DNA from: Pseudomonas fluorescens
Lineage (GTDB): Bacteria; Pseudomonadota; Gammaproteobacteria; Pseudomonadales; Pseudomonadaceae
Assembly (NCBI RefSeq): GCF_004683905.1
Contig: NZ_CP038438.1
Coordinates: forward strand, 5,518,001 to 5,582,000
Length of the DNA stretch: 64,000 nt
Reading direction: 5' to 3'
The position numbers and the translations under genes were made by a program. Shown piece by piece: positions 16,317 to 26,400 of this stretch; within the stretch, counting starts at the first letter, position 1; every line of letters begins with the position of its first letter. The notes under the pieces were generated by a model. It was not told the origin of the DNA. It worked only from the letters and a program-made list of their open reading frames with translations, and ran no database searches.

Positions 16317-16362
16317 CGTTATACCGCGAGACGGTTCTTCAAATCGGGTAGGAAACTTCAGC

Positions 16363-17646
16363 TCAGACGGCAATCCCTTTGCGGCATTGCAGTTGCGCGG
16401 TACGCACTCGCGAGAAGGCGCGGGCCAGGCGCAGGAGCATTTCGTCGATGTTGGCCTTGCTGACGGTGAGTGCCGGGGTGAAACGCAGGCAGTTGGCTTG
16501 CGGCGCGTTGAGCAGCAGGCCTTCGTGCAAGGCGGCATTGACTACGGCATCAGCGGAATCCTCTGACAGGCTCAGTCCCCAGAACAGGCCTTGACCACGC
16601 GGTTCGCCATGCCCGTAGCGGTGCGCCAATCGAGCTAGACCTTCGCGCAGGTGCTGGCCGAGGTCTTTGACCTGCTCGAGAAATACCCGATCCTGCACGC
16701 TATCAAGCACCACCAGACCGGCCGCTGTCATCAGCGCATTGCCGTGATGAGTGCCGCCCAGTTCACCGGCGTCAAAACAGCAGGCCTTGCCACGGGCCAA
16801 TAACGCCGCCAGAGGAACACCACCGCCGAGGCCTTTGCCGAGCACAACGATATCGGCGCGCACGCCGTAGGACTGTTCGGCGAGCAATGTGCCGCAGCGC
16901 CCGATGCCGGTCTGCACTTCGTCGAGGATCAGCAAAATGCCCAATTCTCGGCACAGACGCTCGACGCCTTTGAGGTAATGCTCGGTGGCCGGAATCACCC
17001 CGGCATCGCTCTGGATCGGTTCGAGCATGATCGCCACGGTTTGCGCATCGACAGCCGCATGCAGCGCCGGCAAATCGTTGAACGGCACCAGATCGAAACC
17101 CGGCAGCAACGGTGCGAAGCGGTTGTGCAGGTTGCAACTGTCCGAGGCGGAAATCGTTGCCAGGCTGCGGCCATGGCAACCCTGCTTCGCAACAATGATC
17201 CGCGAGGCGCCGCCACGATGCAGTTGGCCCCATTTGCGCGCCAGTTTGATCGCTGCCTCACAGGCCTCGCTGCCGCTGTTGAGCAGGTAAGCCTGATCGC
17301 TGGAAGTGCTGGCGCACAGGCGTTCGGCAAGGCTGAGCATGCCGCGGTTGTGCAGATTGAAACCGGGATTGATCAGCGCCTGGGCCTGACTGGCGATGGC
17401 TTTGACCAGCGCCGAAGGGCTGTGGCCGAGGCTGTTGGCGCCGCCGGCCTGGGAGAAGTCGAGATAAGCGCGGTCGTTGCTGTCCCACAACCAGGATCCC
17501 TGGCCACGCACGAAGACCTGCGCCGGTCGCTCGACGCTGGGCATCAGTCGCTCGGCATTCAGGCTATCGCCTGCCTGGGGTGGACCGGCCTCGAAAGCGA
17601 GGTCATCGAGACTCGGCGTCTGACGCCGCAGACTGAACAGATTCAT
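16363..17646 (-). CDS. Class III PLP-dependent aminotransferase
   Basis: A 427-residue fold-type I aminotransferase of the acetylornithine/omega-amino acid group. Visible elements are 'LNSGSEACEAAIKLAR' (phosphate-binding region), 'DEVQTGIGRCG' (PLP ring Asp) and 'VVLGKGLGGGVPLAA' (Schiff-base Lys). Substrate is not evident. I start at ATG 17646, which has GAGG upstream; the frame extends 14 codons further to 17688 without a good ribosome site. It is divergent from the LysR gene across 169 bp, a classic regulator-target pair. In some fluorescens strains an aminotransferase near pqq has been given a pqq name; a direct role in PQQ synthesis is not shown by the sequence. Confidence 0.88.
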   Translation of the reverse strand: MNLFSLRRQTPSLDDLAFEAGPPQAGDSLNAERLMPSVERPAQVFVRGQGSWLWDSNDRAYLDFSQAGGANSLGHSPSALVKAIASQAQALINPGFNLHNRGMLSLAERLCASTSSDQAYLLNSGSEACEAAIKLARKWGQLHRGGASRIIVAKQGCHGRSLATISASDSCNLHNRFAPLLPGFDLVPFNDLPALHAAVDAQTVAIMLEPIQSDAGVIPATEHYLKGVERLCRELGILLILDEVQTGIGRCGTLLAEQSYGVRADIVVLGKGLGGGVPLAALLARGKACCFDAGELGGTHHGNALMTAAGLVVLDSVQDRVFLEQVKDLGQHLREGLARLAHRYGHGEPRGQGLFWGLSLSEDSADAVVNAALHEGLLLNAPQANCLRFTPALTVSKANIDEMLLRLARAFSRVRTAQLQCRKGIAV

Positions 17647-17815
17647 TGCAAAAAACCTCGCTTGAGGTTTTTTGAACCGCCTATGCAAACCCTATCGAAG
17701 CAAACGCTATTCATCGCGCTCTCTGGCCCTGTAAGCCTTGTGATTGCGGTTAGACTAGGCTCACTGACGGCTTCGGGCCATTTCGATTTACCAGCATTTT
17801 CGATAAGCATTACTT

Positions 17816-18745
17816 ATGGATTTCAAACAACTGCGTTATTTCGTCGCGGTCTACGAAGAGGGCCATGTCGGTCGGGCCGCCGAACGCCTGTCGATTTCGC
17901 AACCGGCGCTGTCGCAGCAGATTCGCCAGCTCGAACAGAACCTCGACGTCACGCTGTTCGAACGCAGCAGCAAACGCCTGTTGCCGACCCTTGCCGCGCA
18001 CACGCTGTACAACCACGCCCTGCCGCTGCTCGACGGTTTGCAGCGGGCGCGGGAAGCGCTGGGCAACTTCAAGGGGCAGGCCTTGCGCACGCTGGCGATC
18101 GGCGTACTGCAAACCGTGCACACCAGCCTTGTGCCGCAAATGCTCGAACGGGTGCGCAAGGCGCAGCCGCATCTTGTGGTGCAGATCTATGAACTGACGG
18201 GGCTGGAGATCGAGCGCCGTTTGCTCAACGGCTCACTGGACATCGGCATCAGCTACCTGCCGCCGCGCCAACCGGGGCTGCATGGCGTGATGCTGTACGA
18301 GGACGAACTGACGCTGGTCATCCCGGCGGATCACCCGCTGCGTGAATTCAAGAAGGTCTCGATGCGGCAGGCAGCGGAATTGCCGATGTTGCTGCTGGGC
18401 GAAGAGTTTCAGATCCGACAGATCTGGCAGGCGCAACTGACCAGCCTGGGTCGGCGCCCGCAAGTGCAGGCCGAGCTGAACAATATGCTGGGGATTCTCG
18501 ACAGTCTACCGCACACCAAACTGGCGACGGTGCTGCCCGGGCGTTCACAGAAGGAATACGACGATGAGGATCTGTTGTGGAAGCCGTTGAGCGAACCACG
18601 GGTGCCGCTGAAGGTTGGACTGGTGTGTCGCGATGTGCAGCGCCAGCAGGCGTCTTTGGCGTTACTGCGCACGTTGCTGGAAGAAGTGATTCAGCGTGAA
18701 GACAAACCGCTGAAAGCCGCGCCGCCACTGGATCCGCTGGCCTGA
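17816..18745 (+). CDS. LysR family transcriptional regulator
   Basis: A 309-residue LysR-type regulator: N-terminal winged HTH (1-60, 'AAERLSISQPALSQQIRQLE') and a periplasmic-binding-protein-like effector domain (about 90-295). It is divergent from the aminotransferase gene, which it probably controls; the effector is unknown. The closing residues are charged and proline-rich. A strong terminator follows the stop, so it is a single-gene unit. Confidence 0.92.
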   Translation: MDFKQLRYFVAVYEEGHVGRAAERLSISQPALSQQIRQLEQNLDVTLFERSSKRLLPTLAAHTLYNHALPLLDGLQRAREALGNFKGQALRTLAIGVLQTVHTSLVPQMLERVRKAQPHLVVQIYELTGLEIERRLLNGSLDIGISYLPPRQPGLHGVMLYEDELTLVIPADHPLREFKKVSMRQAAELPMLLLGEEFQIRQIWQAQLTSLGRRPQVQAELNNMLGILDSLPHTKLATVLPGRSQKEYDDEDLLWKPLSEPRVPLKVGLVCRDVQRQQASLALLRTLLEEVIQREDKPLKAAPPLDPLA

Positions 18746-18765
18746 TACTTTTCTTCAGGCAAAAG

Positions 18766-18790
18766 AAAACCCCGCCGAAGCGGGGCTTTG
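18766..18790 (+). terminator. Rho-independent terminator
   Basis: CCCCGC / GCGGGG stem with a CGAA tetraloop, preceded by AAAA and followed by CTTTG, just after the LysR gene. Confidence 0.85.
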
Positions 18791-18934
18791 CAGACTGTTT
18801 CCCTGACATCCATTTCACTCCGCCACCCTGGCAGAATCCTACGTGTCCGTGTTGTTGCTTTGCGCTTCCTGCGCGACGTCCATGAGTTGTAGATTAGCTG
18901 TGGATCCAATCTACGCCTATGGGAGAACAGCAGC

Positions 18935-18964
18935 ACGTCATGTAAGAGAATGCTTACATGACGT
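18935..18964. repeat. Perfect 12-bp inverted repeat next to the acyl-CoA dehydrogenase stop
   Basis: ACGTCATGTAAG and its exact reverse complement CTTACATGACGT surround a 6-nt loop, 8 bp beyond the stop codon of the minus-strand dehydrogenase gene. The stem is AT-rich and has no T run on either side, so it is not a standard terminator; a transcript-end hairpin or protein-binding palindrome are both possible. Confidence 0.7.
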
Positions 18965-18971
18965 TACATCA

Positions 18972-20750
<1,779 letters not shown>

Positions 20751-20895
20751 GGCAAACCTCGCAAGATCTAAACAGGTGATTCGTGGAAGAGTGTTTTCGT
20801 TGAGGCCGAGTGTACCTCAACAACTTTTGCGACACATAGGGTCAACCGGTGACTGATTTGTTATTTTTGGTCACCAGCATTCAGAGATAAAAGAA

Positions 20896-20914
20896 AGCCC
20901 GCAATCAGCGGGCT
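20896..20914 (-). terminator. Terminator of the diguanylate cyclase gene
   Basis: Stem AGCCCGC / GCGGGCT with a 5-nt loop, followed on the minus strand by TTTCTTT, 26 bp past the stop codon at 20940. Confidence 0.82.
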
Positions 20915-20939
20915 CTTGAGTGATGACGTGTGGCTTGAG

Positions 20940-22229
20940 TCAGCCAGCGGCGCTGTCCATCCGCACCGCGCCGCGACGGTTCTGTCCGAACGCCATGACG
21001 CAGTTACGCCCGGCGCCCTTAGCGCTGTACAACGCCTGGTCGGCAGACTTGAGGACTTCTTCCGGCGTCCGTTGCTCGACGCGCTCGGCGACGCCGATAC
21101 TGACCGTGACCGAAACACTGGAAGCACCGCTGCCGCTACGACGCTGACGACCTTGCTGATCGTCCTGCGGACGGCTCTCCTGGTTGCGCAACTGGATGTT
21201 GTAGGAGGCAATCGACTCGCGGATGACTTCCAGGTGCGGCATGCACTCCTCGAGGGTTTTGCCCGCAAACACCAAGGCGAATTCTTCACCCCCATAGCGA
21301 TACGCCCTACCGCCACCGCTGATTTTCGACAGCTTGCTGGCGACCAGCCGTAGCACTTGGTCACCGACGTCGTGACCGTGGGTGTCGTTGAATTTCTTGA
21401 AGTGATCGACGTCGCTCATCGCCAGCACATAGTTGCGCCCCAGGCGCTGCATCCGTTCATTGAGCGCACGACGCCCCGGCAGACCGGTGAGTTCATCGCG
21501 GAAGGCCATTTGATAGGCCTCATGCGCCACGGCAGCGGCAATCATCAGCATCACCTGACTGCACATGATGTTCAGGGTGAACGGCAGGATGAAAGTTTTC
21601 GGCAGCATCCAGAACACCCCGAGCAGGCCGACCAATTGCGCCGCGTGCAGTGGACGCGGATTGCGCCAGTATTGCCAGGCCAGCAACAGGAACGCCGAGA
21701 GGAATACCGGATAGGACATCTGGATCAGGCTCATCCAGGCGCCGTGGAGCGCCGGCCAGCGGATTTCCGAGAGCCACATCAGCAGCGCCTGCGGATAACT
21801 TTGTTCAAGCCCCAAAGCAACACTGCCAAAGGCCAGCAACACGGCGAACCGCGCGACCATGTCCTGGAACAGATGCGTACGTTCCTGCCACGCGGCGAAC
21901 AGCCCGAACAGCAACGGCAGCAGTAGGCAGACCAGGTGAAACACCACGGCGGCGTCTTCGCGCACCTTGCCATTGTCGCGGTAATAGTCGGTCTGGGTGT
22001 CGAGCAAAAAGTAAGCGATGTACACCGTGAGCATCAGAAACAGCTCGCGCTGACGTCGGTAAACCGCACAGTAAGCGCCGCCCAACAGCAGCACCAGGGT
22101 CGGCAACACGTTGAACAGCGAAGTGAAGAATACGTTGAGGTCTTTGACGTACGCAGCCGCCAACCCCGCGAGCAACAACAGCAGTGAAGGTAGGAAATGG
22201 CTGAAACGTACAGCAGAAGAACGCGGCAA
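20940..22229 (-). CDS. Membrane-bound GGDEF diguanylate cyclase
   Basis: A 429-residue protein with about seven or eight hydrophobic helices in residues 8-235 followed by a GGDEF domain. The domain has 'DVDHFKKFNDTHGHDVGD' (metal/GTP binding) and the active-site loop 'YRYGGEEFALV', so it should make cyclic di-GMP from two GTP. The inhibitory I-site RxxD is absent: the residues before RYGGEEF are SGGGRAY. The start is TTG 22229, with GGAG 8 nt upstream; no ATG occurs before the membrane domain. It is a monocistronic gene flanked by two acyl-CoA dehydrogenases, with its own terminator and a Vfr/CRP-like site upstream. Confidence 0.9.
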   Translation of the reverse strand: MPRSSAVRFSHFLPSLLLLLAGLAAAYVKDLNVFFTSLFNVLPTLVLLLGGAYCAVYRRQRELFLMLTVYIAYFLLDTQTDYYRDNGKVREDAAVVFHLVCLLLPLLFGLFAAWQERTHLFQDMVARFAVLLAFGSVALGLEQSYPQALLMWLSEIRWPALHGAWMSLIQMSYPVFLSAFLLLAWQYWRNPRPLHAAQLVGLLGVFWMLPKTFILPFTLNIMCSQVMLMIAAAVAHEAYQMAFRDELTGLPGRRALNERMQRLGRNYVLAMSDVDHFKKFNDTHGHDVGDQVLRLVASKLSKISGGGRAYRYGGEEFALVFAGKTLEECMPHLEVIRESIASYNIQLRNQESRPQDDQQGRQRRSGSGASSVSVTVSIGVAERVEQRTPEEVLKSADQALYSAKGAGRNCVMAFGQNRRGAVRMDSAAG

Positions 22230-22299
22230 GGGTAAAGCTCCGACCCGTCATATCAAAGAGATGGCATTGTGCCTGCAATGTGGCCAGTTAAGCACACAC

Positions 22300-22319
22300 A
22301 ATGTGATCCAGATCACACG
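22300..22319 (-). promoter_or_regulatory. Vfr/CRP-type binding site upstream of the diguanylate cyclase
   Basis: The palindrome TGTGATC-CA-GATCACA (22302..22317), flanked by AA, matches the CRP/Vfr consensus TGTGA-N6-TCACA perfectly. It lies 73-88 bp upstream of the TTG start of the GGDEF gene, a distance suitable for cAMP-dependent control, and just beyond the terminator of the convergently placed upstream gene. Confidence 0.75.
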
Positions 22320-22370
22320 CAGTCTCTTTAACGGCAGAAAACCCCGGTTTCTGAGCGATTCAGCAACAAA

Positions 22371-22403
22371 AAAACCGCTGCCCCCCGAAGGAGCAGCGGT
22401 TTT
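22371..22403 (-). terminator. Terminator of the second acyl-CoA dehydrogenase
   Basis: 11-bp stem AAAACCGCTGC / GCAGCGGTTTT with A run on the left (T on the minus strand), 20 bp past the stop at 22423. Confidence 0.88.
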
Positions 22404-22422
22404 CGTCAGACCGCGTTGAGGC

Positions 22423-24228
22423 TTAGTAGCCCAGGGCGAAGTCTTCTTCTTTCATGTCCATCAGGTTGTTGGCGCCTGACAGCATGGTGGCCACGTGGGT
22501 ACGGGTACGTGGCAGGATGCGCTGGAAGTAGAAGCGCGCGGTTTGCAGCTTGGCGGTGTAGAACGCAGCGTCGCCGGTACCTTCTGCCAGCTTCTCGGCG
22601 GCCAGACGTGCCATGTCGGCCCAGAAGTAGGCCAGGCAGGCGTAACCGGAGTACATCAGGTAGTCCACGGAGGCCGCGCCGACTTCTTCGCGATCTTTCA
22701 TGGCAGCCATACCGACCTTCATGGTCAGCTCGCCCCATTCCTTATTCAGTGCAGCCAGCGGCGCAACGAATTCTTTGACGGCTTCGTTGCCTTCGTTGTT
22801 CTGGCAGAACTTGTGGACGATCTTGGTGAAGCCTTTCAGGGCCTCGCCTTGAGTCATCAGCACTTTACGGCCCAGCAGGTCGAGTGCCTGGATACCGGTG
22901 GTGCCTTCGTACAGCATCGAAATGCGGCTGTCGCGAACGTTCTGCTCCATGCCCCACTCGGCGATGAAGCCGTGGCCACCGTAGATCTGCACGCCGTGGT
23001 TGGCGGCTTCGAAACCGACTTCGGTCATGAACGCCTTGGCGATCGGCGTCATGAACGCCAGCAGTGCGTCGGCTTTCTTCTTCTCTTCTTCGTCGACGCC
23101 GTATTTGACGATGTCGACCTGTTTAGCGGTGAAGTACACCATCGCGCGGTTGCCTTCGGCGAAGGCCTTCATGGTCAGCAGCATGCGACGTACGTCAGGG
23201 TGCACGATGATCGGGTCAGCGGCCTTGTCCGGCGCTTTCGGGCCAGTCAGGGAGCGCATTTGCAGACGATCGCGAGCGTATTTCAGGCCACCCTGGAAGC
23301 CGATTTCGGCGTGGGCCAGACCTTGCAGCGCGGTACCCAGACGTGCGGTGTTCATGAAGGTGAACATGCAGTTCAGGCCTTTGTTCGCCGGGCCGATCAG
23401 GAAACCGGTGGCACCGTCGAAGTTCATCACGCAAGTGGCGTTGCCGTGGATGCCCATCTTGTGTTCCAGCGAACCGCAGCTCACTGCGTTGCGCGCACCG
23501 ATAGTGCCATCGGCGTTCGGCAGGAACTTGGGAACGATGAACAGGGAAATGCCTTTGGTGCCAGCCGGAGCGTCCGGCAGGCGGGCCAGTACGATGTGGA
23601 CGATGTTGTCGGCCATGTCGTGTTCACCGGCCGAGATGAAGATCTTGGTCCCGGAAACCTTGTAGGAGCCATCAGCCTGAGGCTCGGCCTTGGTGCGCAG
23701 CATGCCCAGGTCGGTGCCGCAGTGCGGTTCGGTCAGGCACATGGTGCCGGTCCATTCGCCGGAAACCAGTTTGGTCAAATAGGCTTCTTGCTGCTCAGGG
23801 GTACCGTGCTCGGAGATGGTGTTCATCGCGCCGTGGGACAAGCCTGGGTACATGCCCCACGACCAGTTGGCTTCACCGACCATTTCGCTTACGGCCAGAC
23901 CCAGCGACTCCGGCAGGCCTTGACCGCCGTGCTCGACGTCGTGCGCCAGGCTTGGCCAGCCGCCTTCGACGAATTGCTTGTAGGCCTCTTTAAAGCCAGT
24001 CGGGGTTTTCACACCGGACTCGCTCCAGGTGCAGCCTTCGAGGTCGCCCACGCGGTTCAGCGGTGCCAGTACCTGCTCACAAAACTTGGCGCCTTCTTCA
24101 AGAATGGCGTCAACCATGTCCGGCGTTGCTTCGGAGCAAGCTGGAAGGCTCTGATAGTGCGCTTCGTAGCCGAGCAGTTCGTCACGAACGAAGCGAATAT
24201 CACGCAAGGGGGCCTTGTAGTCAGGCAT
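22423..24228 (-). CDS. Acyl-CoA dehydrogenase (FadE type, C-terminal extension)
   Basis: A 601-residue paralogue of the dehydrogenase at 18972..20750, sharing long identical blocks such as 'GSYKVSGTKIFI', 'LPDAPAG-KGISLF' and 'PIIVHPDVRRMLLTMKA'. Middle-domain FAD motif 'MCLTEPHCGTDLG' and C-terminal 'LYEGTTGIQALDLLGRK' are present, as is the additional C-terminal domain. It catalyses the first beta-oxidation step; chain-length preference is unknown. ATG 24228 has AGAGG 9 nt upstream. The 276-bp region upstream (to 24504) has no gene and should contain its promoter. Confidence 0.92.
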   Translation of the reverse strand: MPDYKAPLRDIRFVRDELLGYEAHYQSLPACSEATPDMVDAILEEGAKFCEQVLAPLNRVGDLEGCTWSESGVKTPTGFKEAYKQFVEGGWPSLAHDVEHGGQGLPESLGLAVSEMVGEANWSWGMYPGLSHGAMNTISEHGTPEQQEAYLTKLVSGEWTGTMCLTEPHCGTDLGMLRTKAEPQADGSYKVSGTKIFISAGEHDMADNIVHIVLARLPDAPAGTKGISLFIVPKFLPNADGTIGARNAVSCGSLEHKMGIHGNATCVMNFDGATGFLIGPANKGLNCMFTFMNTARLGTALQGLAHAEIGFQGGLKYARDRLQMRSLTGPKAPDKAADPIIVHPDVRRMLLTMKAFAEGNRAMVYFTAKQVDIVKYGVDEEEKKKADALLAFMTPIAKAFMTEVGFEAANHGVQIYGGHGFIAEWGMEQNVRDSRISMLYEGTTGIQALDLLGRKVLMTQGEALKGFTKIVHKFCQNNEGNEAVKEFVAPLAALNKEWGELTMKVGMAAMKDREEVGAASVDYLMYSGYACLAYFWADMARLAAEKLAEGTGDAAFYTAKLQTARFYFQRILPRTRTHVATMLSGANNLMDMKEEDFALGY

Positions 24229-24457
24229 AGCGATAAACCTCTGCTGATGTAACCGGGAATGAACGACCGCGTTGATTTGTTGTGACGGTCAAACAGTTGT
24301 TTGAAACATACGTTTACGCCGAAATCTTGTCAAGCGTCGATCTTTTGCCGTTCATCATGACTTTTTTCAAATGCCGGACACGGCAAACCGCCATGGACTG
24401 CAAAGCGCCACGGGCAATGAAAAAAGATTAGTTGAGGGAGAAGGACTTACAACGAAA

Positions 24458-24481
24458 AACGCCGCGACGAGGCGCGGCGTT
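24458..24481 (-). terminator. Rho-independent terminator
   Basis: Perfect 9-bp stem AACGCCGCG / CGCGGCGTT with 6-nt loop and a T run on the minus strand, 24 bp past the stop of the small protein gene at 24505. Confidence 0.9.
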
Positions 24482-24504
24482 CAGCAGGCAGGAGGCGCGA
24501 AAAT

Positions 24505-24813
24505 TCAGGCAAACGTATCGATGATCGTACCGAGCATTTCATCGGAAGCCTTGGCGACCTTGGTGCCCAGCTCTACCTGAAACTTGCCCTGGGCCATTTC
24601 GGCCATGGCGCTGCCCGGATCCATTTGCTGACTGCGGTCGATACCGCGCAGACGATCGACCTGCGCCTCGGAAGACTGGCTGGTGACCGAACGCTCGATG
24701 GTGTTGTTGGCGATCTGGCTGGCGGCCTGATCGACACGGTTCTGACCGGTCTGAATCGTGCTCAAACCCGCATAAAAAGCTGTGTTACCGGAGATTTCCA
24801 TGGGAGTTCTCAT
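24505..24813 (-). CDS. Small flagellar-rod-like protein, function unknown
   Basis: A protein of 102 residues (98 if the second ATG at 24801 is used; neither has a clear ribosome site). The N-terminal helix 'GLSTIQTGQNRVDQAASQIAN' resembles the D0 helix of flagellar rod/hook proteins (FlgB, FlgC, FlgG), and the C-terminus 'LGTKVAKASDEMLGTIIDT' resembles their C-terminal D0 helix; the globular middle of those proteins is missing. It is conserved in position next to bioD in pseudomonads as far as I recall (PA0505-like). Monocistronic with its own terminator. No flagellar genes are nearby, so the resemblance may be only structural. Confidence 0.7.
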   Translation of the reverse strand: MRTPMEISGNTAFYAGLSTIQTGQNRVDQAASQIANNTIERSVTSQSSEAQVDRLRGIDRSQQMDPGSAMAEMAQGKFQVELGTKVAKASDEMLGTIIDTFA

Positions 24814-24910
24814 CCTTGGGAAGGATCAATGGCTGTCATTGAAGCAGAGGCGCCAGAAAAACACCCGTCAAAAATACTGATAGCACAGTGCCTTGTCATA
24901 GCCAAAAACA

Positions 24911-25591
24911 TTAATCCAGCAGATCGAGTTGCAGATGATCAGCCACCGCCTCGGCGCTAAGCGACTTCAGTTTCGGTACCCGCCCCAGACAAGGCGCGGG
25001 AATCCGCTCGGCCAGCGTCGCCAGATTCTCCTCCAGCCGCGAGGTTTTCGGATCAATGATATTCGCCACCCAACCCGCCAGTTGCAGGCCATCGCGAGCA
25101 ATTGCCTCGGCCGTCAGCAACGCATGGCTGATGCAGCCCAGGCGCACACCCACCACCAGAATCACCGGCAGCTTCAACGCGATGGCCAGATCCGACAGAT
25201 TGTCCTGATCGGCCAACGGCACCCGCCAGCCACCCGCCCCTTCGATCAACGTGAAATCGGCATTCAGCGCCAGAATTTCGCGCATCGGCGCCAGCAACGA
25301 TTGCACGGTCAGCGCGACGCCGGCCTCACGCGCGGCCAGATGCGGCGCGATGGCCGGCTCGAATGCCACCGGATTGACCTGTTGATAAGTCAGCGGCACC
25401 GAACACTCGGCCAGCAGCGCCAGCGCATCGGCATTGCGCAAACCCTTGGGGGTGACCTCGCAGCCCGAGGCAACCGGTTTCCCCGCCGCCGTACTCAGCC
25501 CTGCCGAGCTCGCAGCATGCAGCAACCCGGCAGCCACGGTAGTCTTGCCGACATCGGTGTCAGTCCCGGTGATGAAATAGGCTGCGCTCAT
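24911..25591 (-). CDS. bioD: Dethiobiotin synthetase
   Basis: BioD closes the ureido ring of dethiobiotin from DAPA, CO2 and ATP. The 226-residue protein starts 'MSAAYFITGTDTDVGKTTV' with the P-loop (GTDTDVGKT) at residues 9-17 and has 'EGAGGWRVPL' downstream. ATG 25591 overlaps the bioC stop (ATGA); the longer open frame to 25840 is a shadow inside bioC. Last gene of the bioB-F-H-C-D unit. Confidence 0.96.
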   Translation of the reverse strand: MSAAYFITGTDTDVGKTTVAAGLLHAASSAGLSTAAGKPVASGCEVTPKGLRNADALALLAECSVPLTYQQVNPVAFEPAIAPHLAAREAGVALTVQSLLAPMREILALNADFTLIEGAGGWRVPLADQDNLSDLAIALKLPVILVVGVRLGCISHALLTAEAIARDGLQLAGWVANIIDPKTSRLEENLATLAERIPAPCLGRVPKLKSLSAEAVADHLQLDLLD

Positions 25592-26400
25592 AAGGGTTTC
25601 TCCAACACGGCGTAGACCACCTGGTAAGTCGCCGGCAATCCCTGCGCCTGACGGAACTGCTCGTAAGCCTCGATCAACCCAAGAATCCGCGCGCGTCCGG
25701 TCAAGCCACCCGGCCGACCGGGGTTCAGATTGTGCGCGCCGAGTGCCTTGAGTTCGTGAGTCAGGCTGCGCACATCCGGGTAGTGCAACACATGCGCCTG
25801 ATTCTGCAGACTCACCGTACGCAAGCCGCTGGCGGCACACAACTGCTCATAACGGGCGAATTCGCGGAAGCGGTTGACGTGCACCAGACCATCGACCTGC
25901 CGCCAGCTGTCGCGCAACTCGTACAACGTCCCTACACAAAGACTAGCAAACGCAAAAATCCCACCGGGTTTCAGTACGCGAAAAGCCTCACTGAGCACCG
26001 ATTCGAAGTCCGCACACCACTGCACCGCAAGGCTGGAAAAGATCAGCTCACAGGTCGAATCCTGCAACGGCAGACGTTCCGCATCGCCAGCGATGAAATA
26101 CTGCGCACCACCCAAAGGACGGGCGTGATTGAGCATGCCCTCGGCGATATCCAGTGCCAAACCATGATCCTCGACAAATCGCTCGGCCATTGCGCGAGTG
26201 AAATACCCGGTGCCGCAGCCCAGATCCAGCCAGCGTGCCGGCACAAAACCCGCTGGCAAGCGCGCGAGCAACTGCGAACCGACATCACGCTGCAGCTCGG
26301 CAACGCTGTCGTAGCTGGCCGCCGCACGGGAGAAAGAGGCCGCGACCTGGCGCTTGTCAGGCAAGCCGCCAGGCAGCGCAACAAGAGACAAATCAGTCAT
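25588..26400 (-). CDS. bioC: Malonyl-ACP O-methyltransferase BioC
   Basis: BioC methylates the free carboxyl of malonyl-ACP so that the fatty acid elongation system can build the pimeloyl chain. The 270-residue protein has the SAM-binding motif 'WLDLGCGTGYF' and following 'LALDIAEGML'. Start ATG 26400 ('MTDLSLVALPGGLPDKRQV') matches family N-termini; it overlaps the end of bioH by 8 bp, and its stop overlaps the start of bioD by 4 bp. Confidence 0.95.
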   Translation of the reverse strand: MTDLSLVALPGGLPDKRQVAASFSRAAASYDSVAELQRDVGSQLLARLPAGFVPARWLDLGCGTGYFTRAMAERFVEDHGLALDIAEGMLNHARPLGGAQYFIAGDAERLPLQDSTCELIFSSLAVQWCADFESVLSEAFRVLKPGGIFAFASLCVGTLYELRDSWRQVDGLVHVNRFREFARYEQLCAASGLRTVSLQNQAHVLHYPDVRSLTHELKALGAHNLNPGRPGGLTGRARILGLIEAYEQFRQAQGLPATYQVVYAVLEKPL

